Shown: one piece after another, positions 52,182 through 63,100 of the stretch
How the letters are laid out: every line of letters starts with the position of its first letter
Position numbering within the stretch: position 1 is the stretch's first letter
From: Paraphysomonas bandaiensis
Lineage: Eukaryota > Chrysophyceae
Direction: 5' to 3'
Assembly (NCBI GenBank): GCA_965644295.1
Contig: CBFFRP010000608.1
Coordinates: forward strand, 1-64,000
Length of the DNA: 64,000 nt
Notes under the pieces: model-generated
What the model saw: the letters and a program-made list of their open reading frames with translations, nothing else
What the model was told of the DNA's origin: nothing
Database searches by the model: none
Position numbers and translations under genes: made by a program

Positions 52182-52500
52182 TGTCAAGGTTTGACATTAT
52201 ATGAGAAGTATTAACTTAACAACAGAAGGTAACTTATACTCAAAGCTGAGAATTATAAATTATAATCAATGTCTCTTATCATTCATCAATATCATGTTGT
52301 CTCCACTACCACTCATTTCTCGTACGACGATCTTACATCGTCACTACAACTTGCATCGTCACAATATTCCGTTTTACCGCTATGTGCTTATCGTCATTCA
52401 TTCTCACAATACGATTAACAAGACTACAACTGTATAATACAGTAATTTAAATACCTTATAACTACAGCTTTCAATTGCTCTCATATAGCAGAACTCAACA
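52182..52500 (-). repeat. 3' LTR of the Copia element
   Basis: 319 bp, same sequence as 57395-57713. In the element's orientation it lies downstream of the coding frame. Confidence 0.95.
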
Positions 52501-52512
52501 CTCCCTCTCAAT
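52501..52512 (-). other. Polypurine tract
   Basis: On the minus strand ATTGAGAGGGAG directly precedes the 3' LTR, the expected place for the plus-strand primer. Confidence 0.75.
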
Positions 52513-52643
52513 TCAAAGCTGTAGATAGACTCTTCACATCACAAGACATAACTGACGGATACGCAACCACCGAAACCAAACAGGACAAACAGGTGGACGT
52601 ATGACTCCGACATTTCAGCTAGTCTCACAGTACAGTCAACTGA

Positions 52644-55600
52644 TCACTTACGTCGTTTGAACGTCTTTTCTCTAATAACCTCAACAGATGATTTTCGATC
52701 CTCTCCTAGGCATCTCTTCCTGTGTTTCTCGAAAGTTACACCACACAACGATTTCGTGAATATGTCTGCTGTCTGATCATCAGTTCCAACGTGGTACAAT
52801 ATGGCAGTGTTAAAGAGGCCATCTGGATCTACGTGTTCCCTAACCCAATGGTATTTGATCTCGATGTGTTTTGAACGCTTATGGAACACCGGATTCAATG
52901 CTAAGTCACGAGCACTCTGGCTATCCAAGAAAAATGGTGTGGGTTCGCGTAGACGAAGTCCTAATTCGTCCAACACCCCCCGAAGCCATACCAGTTCTTG
53001 CATGCCAGCATACATAGCCTGATACTCACTTTGCATTGATGACGTTGAAACGGTAGCCTGTAAAATGGACTGCCAGATAAGTGGTCCACCGGCGGCAAAT
53101 ACTATGTATCCAGTCGTAGATCGGCGTGACACCACATCGCCAGCCCAGTCTGCATCAGTAAAGATGTGCATGTCGAAGTGCTTACTACTGAACCGAATAC
53201 CCTTTCGAACTGTACCCCTAACGTACTGCAATAGGTAAGTCATTAAATAACATGTAGCCCGGGTAGGTTTAGATGCATATCTAGATAACAAACCAACTGC
53301 ATATGCAATATCAGGGCGAGTATTCATAGATAGATATAACATGGCACCCAGTAGGCTGCGATAAGGATAATTATCTACTCCCTCTTTCTCCTCAGGTGTG
53401 AGATCACTGTCTGCTTGATTAATTCTGTCCATTGCATCGAGGGGTAGCGGCGACTTTCGAATTTTTGATGAGGGACCGAGGAAATCAGTGAATTTGAGAA
53501 GAATTTTCTCCGCATATGTCTGCTGATCCAGCTGAATGAAATCCTGTCCTCGCGTGACACGAACATTGAGGAAATGTTCAACGGCTCCCATATCCGTCAT
53601 GTCGAATCGTTCGCAGAATCTAGCTTTTATTTCTGTAATAATATTAAGGTCAGCACATGCGATGACGATGTCATCCACATATATGGTGAGATACACTTTA
53701 TGACCTTTATATACAGCATGATACAAGCAAGGTTCTAACACACACGGTCGAAATCCCAAGGATTTGATGAACTTGTTTATGGTTTTCCACCATGATCGTG
53801 GTGAACTACGGAGCCCATATAGAGATTTCTTCAATTTAAAACAATGTCCAGGTGGAAGTTGAAAATCTGGAGTAGGATTCATGTAAACGTCGCCTTCAAT
53901 ATCGGCATAACAGAACGCACTGGATACATCGAGTTGATGCACAAACATACTGAACACAAGAGCCAACGCCAGAATCAACCGAACAGAGATACTCTTGACT
54001 ACAGGGGCAAATGTGTTCTCCACATCTACGCCAGATTGTTGACCGTACCCAAGTGCTACAAGTCGTGCTTTATGCTTCTTGATGGAGCCATCCTTATTGT
54101 ACTTTCGCTTATATACGTAACGAGATTTAAGAGGTCGAGCATCAGGCGGAGTTTCTACTACTTCAAACACTTCACGCTGAAAAAGTGCATTCCGTTCTAA
54201 TCTGCGCGCCTCCTTCCATTTGTCTGCATCACTACACTGAAGAGACTCTTCGTATGACTCAGGCTCCCTATAATCAGACGGGTCAGTAATCAATGAGTCA
54301 TCACTTGCCTTACACATATTAACGGCATCTTCCCCACACAGGAAGTTGATTTCACCCAGAGTAGACACGTTGGTCATCACTCTTTGGGTTCGTACCCTCT
54401 TGCTTATAGCAGCTGGCGGGTTAGCAGTTTGACTACTAGGGACACACACACTTGTCTCTCTAGACGAAGTGCTCACGCTTCTCTCGGGTAAGGCACATGG
54501 AGTCTGCTCACTCCCTGATGAGTCATCTGCCGTAGACTGTTTGGGTGTCCCACCCCCAGCCGGCATCGATCGCTCCTCACCACCTGCCCCATCGTCACGG
54601 GTCGCAGGATTTTCGTGCCACCTGCGCAAATTATACGACTGAGTTAGTTTCACTACATCAGCTATATGTATCGGAGTCTTCTCCTCCAACTGCTCTCTAC
54701 CAGCAGTTACTAAGGCTCTATAAGCCACGATCAAACCTTTCCGAACCACGACTCTCGTAGTCCTAAACAGGAAACCCTCATCGGTATGGTAAGATCCAAT
54801 CAAATGGTTGAACTCTTCAACCTGTCGAGCCTGGGGGTCATGTTTAACTAACGCAGCCTCCAGCTCCTCGAAATACTCCTTCTCTCTGGGGGGAATGCTT
54901 TCGTCGAATAACACATGTATTGACACAACTTCGGACTCTCCTAGCCATATTCTGTATCCCCTCTTCTTTTTGGAGAGACCTAAAAAATATCCAATCTGCG
55001 ATTTGCCTTGCCAATTTTTTCGACGATCACCCCTGGGAGTCTTCACATAAGCTTTACACCCCCATCGACGTAAACTGGATAAATCCGGAACAGAACCTCC
55101 AGGTACACACTCCATGGGAGACATCCATCCGCGGTAGGTCCGAGTGGGCATCATGCGAATAATTTCAGATGCATATACGTAGGCATCCCACCAGAATGGA
55201 ACTGGGAATCCAGCATCTGACAGCATTGCAAGAGTCATCTCTCCCGCGGTTCGAAAACGTCTCTCAGACACGCCATTCATCTCAGGTGAGTCCGTAGAGC
55301 TCCACGTAATTGAGGTGCCAAACTTGCTGTGAAGATACTCCTGAATAGACTTATCAATGAGTTCGGCTCCCCCATCGGCATGATACACAGATAGTCGATG
55401 AACTCCTGGATACTTGGGAAGAAGAACCTCGACCCAATTCCTAATGTGCTCCAACACCTCACTTGCGGTCCGAGTTTTCAACGGAAACTCCCAGCATTCC
55501 TTGGTGGCCACATCTGTCAACGCTAATACATACCGGTATCCCTGTCGAGATGGACAATTGAAATATACTCCTATATCGACAGTTACTTTTTCCAGAAACC

Positions 55601-57410
55601 TTGTCGCCTGTAGCTCTTCATCACTCTTCCCAGGAAACGAGATTCTGGTAATCTTCGACTTTGCACAGGCTTTGCAGATACCCTTGGTTTTCTGAAGACT
55701 CTTCTTACTCAGATGAGATCTGTTAAGGCCACTCCCTGTGAACAACCGATGTTTGAAAGCTTCTAATAGCTTGCGCTTGCTGACATGCCCGCATCGTTTG
55801 TGAAGCAATTCCAGAGGGTCTTCATTTGTTTTATCCGATAGATGTACTTCTGCAGCTAAACTCGTCAAGTCAGGTAACTCCAACAAGTCCTTTAGATCAA
55901 CGAAGGGCATTCCATTATCTGAATACCTAGCTTCAAGAACAACTTCTGCATTATCCAATCGCACTATTTTTGGAGTCTCTAGCAGCTGAAGTCCATATCC
56001 AAGCGTACGAAGCATCCCTCCCGAACAAATATTCTTGACTGAGTCGGGGCATACCTTTAATTTTGTCCAGTCACCATAGTTGCCTGAGCCAGTATATCGT
56101 AAGCTGGATCCCGCTTTGGTTGTCTGAATGGCTCCTTCGTCTGCAACAAATGTCTGTAGAATATCACTGTTCTTGATGATGAAGAGTTGTTTCGACGCGC
56201 AGCTGTCTAGAAATACAATGTCTTCAGAAGTATGCAGCACCTCATCTGCAACATTCACTTCTAAGTTACTCGATTCATCATATAACAACATGTGCACAGA
56301 ATCATCCTCTTGCTCGTCTCTTTGAAGATAACGATTCCAGTCCGAGCTCTTTTTGATGGGCCTTTCCATCGTACCGTTTTTTTCGGAAAAATGTCGTTTT
56401 TTGTTAACAGAATCCTCCGCTTTCCTTGTTTTTCGAACTTGAGCTCGATGTCTGCATTCATGAGCTCGATGTCCAGATACGCCACACACAAAGCATCCAT
56501 CATCATCAGCGCCATTTTTTGACTTACTTCTTTTGGATTCTGATTGCTCTCTTCGATGCTTGTTTTTACCATTGCGCTTCATTTGGGAGATCTTCAAATC
56601 TTTCTTCTTCATCCAGCAGTTCTTCTGCGTGTGACCTCGTTTTCCACATTTAGAGTATGAGCATGTTACCTCTTGATCAGAAGAATTCCAATGTACTTCC
56701 GGTGCAGAAGACTCCTGTGGTAGACCCTTTGCCTGGTCGAAGCGCCTACAAATGGTGATCATCTCATTAAATGAAATATCACCTTTCAGGTAGATGTTTG
56801 TGTACAGCTGCTCCAGATCCTTCCTCGTTTCCAGCGCAGTCTGCAGCTTCGTTTTTTTGGATACGTCAGTTGGCGGCTCACCAAGTTCCGTCATTTTTTG
56901 GACAATTCCGTTCAGTCGATCAATGGCTGTACACACCAGCTCCCCCTGTAGAATTCTAAATGACGCAAACTGTTTATTCAGTTCCACCAATTCGTACTGG
57001 GTTTCCCCACGAAATCTAATAACCAATTTATTTACCAATTCACTTGCTAACATCTCCTTATCGGGATCATCAGGTGGAAGCATGTCCTTCTCTCGGAAGT
57101 ATTGATCAACAATCTCAAGCGCCTCCGCCACAGGTTGAACAGCTTCGAAGATGGAACTGATGCAGGTGTCTTTCCTCTCCAACCACTTGTCGAGGTCTTC
57201 CTTATACTTGTTTTTCACAGCTGTGGACGCATTGTCAGCAGGTCGATGCGGTCGCTCCTCCAACCCAAGATGGTTCCGATTCTTTCTCATGAGCCAAACT
57301 CTCAATCGCTTCGTCCAGTTCACAACACCGAACTGATCGAACTTCGGAAGGTGTTTCCATTCCGAACTACTTGCGGAACTACCGTCTGCTACCATGTCAA
57401 GGTTTGACAT
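52644..57410 (-). CDS. Copia gag-pol polyprotein
   Basis: 1588 residues without stop or frameshift. Gag carries two zinc knuckles near residues 252-325: one variant (C-x4-C-x4-H-x4-C) and one canonical (CFVCGVSGHRAHEC). A protease-like motif, FLDSCAS, is near 401; the usual DSG Gly is Cys. Integrase has an HHCC-like finger (LLHKRCGH, CKACAKSK) and the acidic triad in VTVDIGVYF, YHADGGAEL and EMNGVSERRFR. Reverse transcriptase includes KARLVALGYGQ, VKSISVRLILALAL, LYGLRSSPRSWW and the YVDD box (about 1242). RNase H shows FTDADWAGD, STSSMQSEYQAMYAG and the KHIEIKYHWVRE end. The start codon lies inside the 5' LTR, 16 bases before its end, so the primer-binding site is translated. Everything needed for movement appears present except a possible protease weakness. 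Confidence 0.96.
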   Translation of the reverse strand: MSNLDMVADGSSASSSEWKHLPKFDQFGVVNWTKRLRVWLMRKNRNHLGLEERPHRPADNASTAVKNKYKEDLDKWLERKDTCISSIFEAVQPVAEALEIVDQYFREKDMLPPDDPDKEMLASELVNKLVIRFRGETQYELVELNKQFASFRILQGELVCTAIDRLNGIVQKMTELGEPPTDVSKKTKLQTALETRKDLEQLYTNIYLKGDISFNEMITICRRFDQAKGLPQESSAPEVHWNSSDQEVTCSYSKCGKRGHTQKNCWMKKKDLKISQMKRNGKNKHRREQSESKRSKSKNGADDDGCFVCGVSGHRAHECRHRAQVRKTRKAEDSVNKKRHFSEKNGTMERPIKKSSDWNRYLQRDEQEDDSVHMLLYDESSNLEVNVADEVLHTSEDIVFLDSCASKQLFIIKNSDILQTFVADEGAIQTTKAGSSLRYTGSGNYGDWTKLKVCPDSVKNICSGGMLRTLGYGLQLLETPKIVRLDNAEVVLEARYSDNGMPFVDLKDLLELPDLTSLAAEVHLSDKTNEDPLELLHKRCGHVSKRKLLEAFKHRLFTGSGLNRSHLSKKSLQKTKGICKACAKSKITRISFPGKSDEELQATRFLEKVTVDIGVYFNCPSRQGYRYVLALTDVATKECWEFPLKTRTASEVLEHIRNWVEVLLPKYPGVHRLSVYHADGGAELIDKSIQEYLHSKFGTSITWSSTDSPEMNGVSERRFRTAGEMTLAMLSDAGFPVPFWWDAYVYASEIIRMMPTRTYRGWMSPMECVPGGSVPDLSSLRRWGCKAYVKTPRGDRRKNWQGKSQIGYFLGLSKKKRGYRIWLGESEVVSIHVLFDESIPPREKEYFEELEAALVKHDPQARQVEEFNHLIGSYHTDEGFLFRTTRVVVRKGLIVAYRALVTAGREQLEEKTPIHIADVVKLTQSYNLRRWHENPATRDDGAGGEERSMPAGGGTPKQSTADDSSGSEQTPCALPERSVSTSSRETSVCVPSSQTANPPAAISKRVRTQRVMTNVSTLGEINFLCGEDAVNMCKASDDSLITDPSDYREPESYEESLQCSDADKWKEARRLERNALFQREVFEVVETPPDARPLKSRYVYKRKYNKDGSIKKHKARLVALGYGQQSGVDVENTFAPVVKSISVRLILALALVFSMFVHQLDVSSAFCYADIEGDVYMNPTPDFQLPPGHCFKLKKSLYGLRSSPRSWWKTINKFIKSLGFRPCVLEPCLYHAVYKGHKVYLTIYVDDIVIACADLNIITEIKARFCERFDMTDMGAVEHFLNVRVTRGQDFIQLDQQTYAEKILLKFTDFLGPSSKIRKSPLPLDAMDRINQADSDLTPEEKEGVDNYPYRSLLGAMLYLSMNTRPDIAYAVGLLSRYASKPTRATCYLMTYLLQYVRGTVRKGIRFSSKHFDMHIFTDADWAGDVVSRRSTTGYIVFAAGGPLIWQSILQATVSTSSMQSEYQAMYAGMQELVWLRGVLDELGLRLREPTPFFLDSQSARDLALNPVFHKRSKHIEIKYHWVREHVDPDGLFNTAILYHVGTDDQTADIFTKSLCGVTFEKHRKRCLGEDRKSSVEVIREKTFKRRK
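57385..57394 (-). other. Primer-binding site
   Basis: On the minus strand TGGTAGCAGA follows the 5' LTR with no gap. It is the complement of UCUGCUACCA, the 3' end of animal-type initiator tRNA-Met, so initiator Met tRNA is the likely primer. Confidence 0.75.
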
Positions 57411-57713
57411 TATATGAGAAGTATTAACTTAACAACAGAAGGTAACTTATACTCAAAGCTGAGAATTATAAATTATAATCAATGTCTCTTATCATTCATC
57501 AATATCATGTTGTCTCCACTACCACTCATTTCTCGTACGACGATCTTACATCGTCACTACAACTTGCATCGTCACAATATTCCGTTTTACCGCTATGTGC
57601 TTATCGTCATTCATTCTCACAATACGATTAACAAGACTACAACTGTATAATACAGTAATTTAAATACCTTATAACTACAGCTTTCAATTGCTCTCATATA
57701 GCAGAACTCAACA
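57395..57713 (-). repeat. 5' LTR of the Copia element
   Basis: 319 bp, same sequence as 52182-52500. In the element's orientation it holds the promoter and the gag-pol start codon (57410-57408). Confidence 0.95.
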
Positions 57714-57718
57714 TTCCT
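57714..57718. repeat. Target site duplication, right
   Basis: TTCCT, partner of 52177-52181. Confidence 0.9.
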
Positions 57719-60153
57719 CCGTAGCACTAGTCAATGTTGAAGTATCCTCCTAAATCATTGTTCTCTGCATAGCCATAGCTGCACTTAGCTTATAGCTGAA
57801 CTATGAACCTCAACTTTAGGCTCTTCTTCCATAAAATGAATCAATATGAATCAATGAATATGTCTACAACTATAAACCTATCCACAAGCAACTTTCAAAA
57901 AGTATAGAAATTGCATCTTATTATCAATAATCAATATATACTACCTAAGATTCTATGGCCAACAGAATGAACATCATTCACATTCAATACCAATATATGA
58001 AGCGTAAGGCTGGAGAAGTTTATTGGAGAATTCTGTGTATGATATCCATGATCCAGTAATACGGTTGTACGTTACATATTCTATTATATGCTTATTGTAT
58101 ATTTAAGTGTACTTGGAGGTACGTATGCTATGAATCAACTACAATGAGAATACTGAGTGTATATTCCCTTTAAGTTATACATTGATGATGAGTTGGTATG
58201 ATATGCATGTATTTATATATTATTGCCTCATTCCGAGAGCGTACTCAAGTAAAATGCCAGAGTTGAATAAACTAAGTAACGCATAGATTCTTAATTAAAT
58301 TTCAGAGTATAAGCAAGCTCTATCTAGATCTACACTATATACTTAACCTATTTATTTATCTGCAGGTTAATAACGTGCCTGCATGACTAAATCCCAAGTA
58401 TCGAGGACTCACCTCCGTCCGTGTAATCGGCGTTACCCTCTAGTGAACTTGCCGAATATGAGGAGACAAAAGAGTCTACAGCTCAATATTCTATATGAAT
58501 CCAAAACAATACAATTTAGTTACAAGAGTGAATTGTGAGTGCAAAAGACAACTCAAAGACCTTGTCTCTTGACTACTGAAACACAATCAATTGCAAAGTA
58601 TTTTACGAGCAATTAAAGTAATTAATTACTATGACACAACAGAGTTTGAGAACTCCAGCTATGACTCACAGTTCGGTCTGATAACCAAGACTATGACTCG
58701 TGATGACACTAAACTACAATCGCTATATGGGTATCAAGGAAGTGAAACTAAAGAAGCGATATTATTACAAAAAAGAAAACTTTTGTTCAAATCAGCTATA
58801 CTCGAGTGATTGACTCCAGCACGCAAACACCACCGCGAGTGATGTCAGGTCGCTAGGTACCCAAGTAAGGTTAACATAAACAAACAGTGATTCACAACAG
58901 AAACATAATATATAAAAACAATTGTAGATTCGCACTCACACAACGTCATTCATGTCACACTGTCTTGCAACACACAACCACAACACAGGCTGTGTCATAC
59001 AGCAAGTGAGTCCAGTACCTTAGGCCCTTAGGCGCAAGGAGCTTCGTCAACGAGCGGCAAACGGCGTCCTGGGGATCCTACTGTGCATTGCGCTCCATTG
59101 AACACACATTAGCCTTATGGAGACAAGCAAGTCGTACACATATATCCACCAAAATCCATGGAGATTGAGGTCTCTGAATGTGCTTCTATCCATGACCAGT
59201 GCATGCAAGGCCCGTGTAATACTCTGATGTGTGGCTATAGAGGCATGCATGGCATGTCTCTGATATACATGTTCCTGCGGCACTGGGTTGTAAAGCTAAG
59301 AGTCATATTCAATACTAAAGAGCTGCAGACCGAGCACTGGTTCAGGTATGAGAGAAGTTTGAGGCCTTAGTCATATCGTGGAACTAGTTCTTTACTTTTG
59401 TGTTGCAATAAATAATACGAGTGATTATTGGTTGTCTGATGAATGCGTTTATAGTTATTCGCGCTTTCAATGCATTGTAGTCCTGTAGTTTCAGCATGTA
59501 GTAACGCACTACGGCCACGTAAGTGCCCGAGTTGTCATGTGGTCACTATACGTATTAATTTGGTTTAATTTCACGTAGAGAATGTTCTGTGGTTGAAAAG
59601 GAATACATCGTGATAACTAAACTTACATCAGAACAAGATCAGTGGGTATCAGTTTTGTATTTAGTATTTAGCAGATCATACACGACCAGAGCACGCCAAT
59701 GTAGGCGTACAGATATTCGAGAGCATAGACGAGATCTGGTCGTGTATGAAGTGCTAAATACAAAACCGCTCCGATTATACTGCGATATGGAAACGTTGAT
59801 CCCAAGACGCTTTAACTTTTCCTCAACGATAATTAAGTGATAAAATGAGCGACAGTCTCTAATGTATGCCCCCATCTTTCACATAGTTTTAACACCATTA
59901 CGAATCTCGATCCATACCAATTCAAGTATATATAAGTGTTGTGCATTTAATATTAGCTAGCAGTGTTATAGACGTACGAATTCTCAGAGTATACTAGGAA
60001 AAGATGATTGCAAATATACAATACTTTCCTTGAAACTCGTTGACAAAATACAGTAGTAAATAAAATTATTTACACCATTATATTCCGCTATACAGTCGAA
60101 ATCCCACGACGCCAGCAATAATTACAAACGCTATTACTAACACTATCATATTT
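57719..60153. other. Gene-free intergenic region, 2.4 kb
   Basis: AT-rich. Short open frames (for example 58591-58809) have no recognisable protein features. It contains the inverted repeat listed separately and the 3' flank of the formin gene. Confidence 0.55.
59653..59766. repeat. Long imperfect inverted repeat with nested stem
   Basis: The left arm (59653-59690) reads TTTTGTATTTAG, then CATACACGACCAGA; the right arm (59735-59766) is its reverse complement, with a perfect core of about 13 bp (ATACACGACCAGA). The left arm has an extra TATTTAG. The loop contains a smaller stem, ACGCC/GGCGT. It could form a hairpin in RNA or be a short mobile-element remnant. Confidence 0.7.
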
Positions 60154-63100
60154 TTACCACTCAACATCATCATCACTCGAATCAGATCCATTGGTTGTGT
60201 TCATTTTTCGAATTTGCTGTAGCTTCTTCTTGAAGCTCTTCATGGCATCCTCTTGGGAATGCTGCCTTGTGCGTGCTGGAACTGGGACTGGTTTCGAAAC
60301 TACCAGTGACTCAGCCCGATTTCCTGTATCGCGTTTAGGGATCGGCTTAGTGGTAATCCTCTTCTTTGCTTTCTCAGCTTCTTTTTTCCAGTCTTCATTT
60401 TCCTGCACAGATATCTTGTACATCGTTGAAAACTTTATGATGAGAGCAAAGAAGGTCTGCCAGGGGTCTTCATCAGTGGCTCCAGGGCTACAACCTAATA
60501 CAATCTCACCAAAATGTCCCTTGAGAGACGACACTGCGCGATCTGCTTCGTCAAACAGTAAACTAAGGTCTTTGTACGCTTCAGAAGCCGAAGTTATAAA
60601 CTGACCTACAACACAGATACTATTATAAGAAACAGATGAAGAAGTAGTCGCCAACACACCTAAGCGGTCAATGAGTGGGCCTTTGACAGACGGGCTCGAC
60701 AACTCCTCTGCGAATTCGATTTCCGCCATACAGTTATCAAGAGACAATTGTAAATCTTTCATCACCACCTCCAAGCTCTCACGGAATATCTTTGGCGCCA
60801 GCCACATTGATTTCCAGGAACTGTAGAACGGTGGCATATCAGGGTAGAGCATTGAGAGCTGCTCGATCACGAAGTGCAATAGTGTCCTTCTGCCTGGTCC
60901 TGTTTGTTTAACGTTTCTCACCTTTAGCAGAGTATCAAGGCGGTAGCCATGTGCTTGTCCACGTGTAGTAGCACCATTCATGTAATTACCAGCGGATAGG
61001 ATAGCGCCCATAACAGTTCGCAGGGAGCCCATACATGGTTCACCGGCTAACTCGGTGACGGACTGAATAATAATATTAAGCTGCTCAGATACCATCTCCG
61101 CTTGTTCAAACCAAGACAACATGATGCGCTGAGTTATTAAACGCTGCTCCAGTCTCTCAATATCCATGAACAAATAAAACAGCTTTCCGCAAAAATCGAG
61201 TTCATCAATTTCGCCATTGTAGGACCGTATAACATTCAACTCCTCGGTCGTCGGTACCAACAGATTAAGAATAGTGTCATTAACATCAGCAGTAAGCTCA
61301 TCTGGATCGAGTCCAATCACCAAGTCAAAGAGTTCCTCGGGGGTCTTCCGCAACTTACCACATGCTATAGCAACATTCTGGGTCCTACGGCTGTCGAAAA
61401 GGGACACTTTTTTGGTTGCGTTGCTACCACCTTTCACGGACGACCGTATATTAGCCCTTCTACGGCTAGTAACGACAGCAAACTGAGATTCCAGATCTGA
61501 CCACGACAACTCCGGTTCCTCCACTTCCTCCCATATTGTATTGTAAACATTTACCGGCTTTACCTTGCTCCAGAATAGTTGTTTCACCTTTTTGGTTGGA
61601 GTTTTAACCGGTTTCGGCGGAGGCATAGGTGGTAATGGAGGTGCCCGAGGAACAGGCCGGGAACTATCAGGAACCGCGAGAGGATACTTTCGACCCGCAA
61701 ATACGTCCTCTTCCTCAACAACTGGACGTGGTGCGTAGTTACTGACAACGTATGTGGTAATATCTTTCAGCGCTCCAAGGAGTTTACCCTCGTTGCGATG
61801 AACTTTCAATTCATACTGCAAAAAATTGGCTAGGTCAACTGCACTCATTGAAGGACCTGACGCAGACGTTCCCCCACCATTCACAAAATCTTCAACACTG
61901 GATGCATATATAGTAGCTACATCTTCCTTGGCAACCGACCTGTACAATGCCACCTGCTGCTCCAACTTCTTCCTCAGTTTCAGTAGTACTGATGCACTCA
62001 ACGTAGGAACAGGTGGACGACGAAAGGGCGCCCGGCGAAGAAACCTGCCTTTACGCACTGCAGTAAGAGCGACCAACCATTTGTGCTTTGTCGCAACTGT
62101 ATCAAAACATAAGTGCAGTTTTCCTCCATCAGCAATAACAATGGTAAAACAATTCTGAAGAAGAAAATTTATTTTAGATGTAAGGGTACTATAGTCCACA
62201 ATGTCGACAATGTCGTCTATTAAAATAGTTCCTAATCTCTTGCTTGCTGAATGTTGTGCAGTATATGTACTGCACTCTACTGAAGCATACCATGCCAAAC
62301 TGTTGTCTTCAATTTTGTACCACAGCCGCCTCGCAGCCACACTCTCTTTAAGCATTTCTGTGCGACTACCCTGAAAGGAGCTTCGTCTTCTGGACATAGC
62401 AGATTCAGATGCCCTCCTCTCGGTTAGAGATGACCGACGCAAGGATAATCTTCTCCCCACCTTACCTATCGACGTCATCGTGTTGTCTACGATCTTTCCG
62501 AGGTCATCTCCTGTCATCCACATTCCATCGGATTCACCTTCAACTTCATCCTTTTCCACAATTTCAATGGCGTAGCCTTCCATTTTGCCTTCATTTGGAT
62601 GCACCACGGCCAACAAGCCATCAGCAAGCCCTTCGCCCATGTCCTCATCGCATACCCACACCCCTGCTCTCAACTTCTGTGTGTATGACTCCGCCGTTGT
62701 ACATTCCCCGCAGTTACTTTCGAAGTCATCGACACCAGATGCTACACAGGGTGAATCCTCTAGAGGAGTTGGCTTCTGTGGACTTCGCATCCCACCCGTT
62801 TTCCTGTACTCCTTCAGCATTTCCGAACACGTTTTATCAAAATCTAAATCAAGCAATGTTCGACGCATAGCCATTCGTTGATCAATGTCTCGCTCATATA
62901 GCATAATAGAGTTTACCAACCCCAGAATGGCAGTCTGAAGCAGAAGGTTGCCTGATTTGAAAGCATTAACCAGAAGCGAAAAGAGTTTCTCTCCTCGAGA
63001 CCGAGCAAGTCGAGAGAGCCCCTGAATAACCTGCCACACGGCATCAGCGCCGCCAAATATTATGCATTCTGAGAGCAGATCTAAAGCCTCTAGGGCTAAA

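Larger units (their letters stand above)
52182..57713 (-). mobile_element. Complete Copia (Ty1/copia) LTR retrotransposon, 5.5 kb
   Basis: Two 319-bp LTRs beginning TG and ending CA, flanked by a TTCCT duplication, enclose one unbroken gag-pol frame on the minus strand with Copia order (protease, integrase, reverse transcriptase, RNase H). The LTRs look identical base for base, so insertion was very recent. It sits between the lectin and formin genes and interrupts no gene that I can see. Confidence 0.97.

Noticed and set aside
52201-52437. 78-codon open frame, identical copy at 57414
   Set aside because: It lies entirely inside each LTR, antisense to the element; the identity comes from the LTR, not from a duplicated gene.
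58591-58809. 72-codon open frame downstream of the Copia element
   Set aside because: Isolated, AT-driven, without motif or neighbours that support it.
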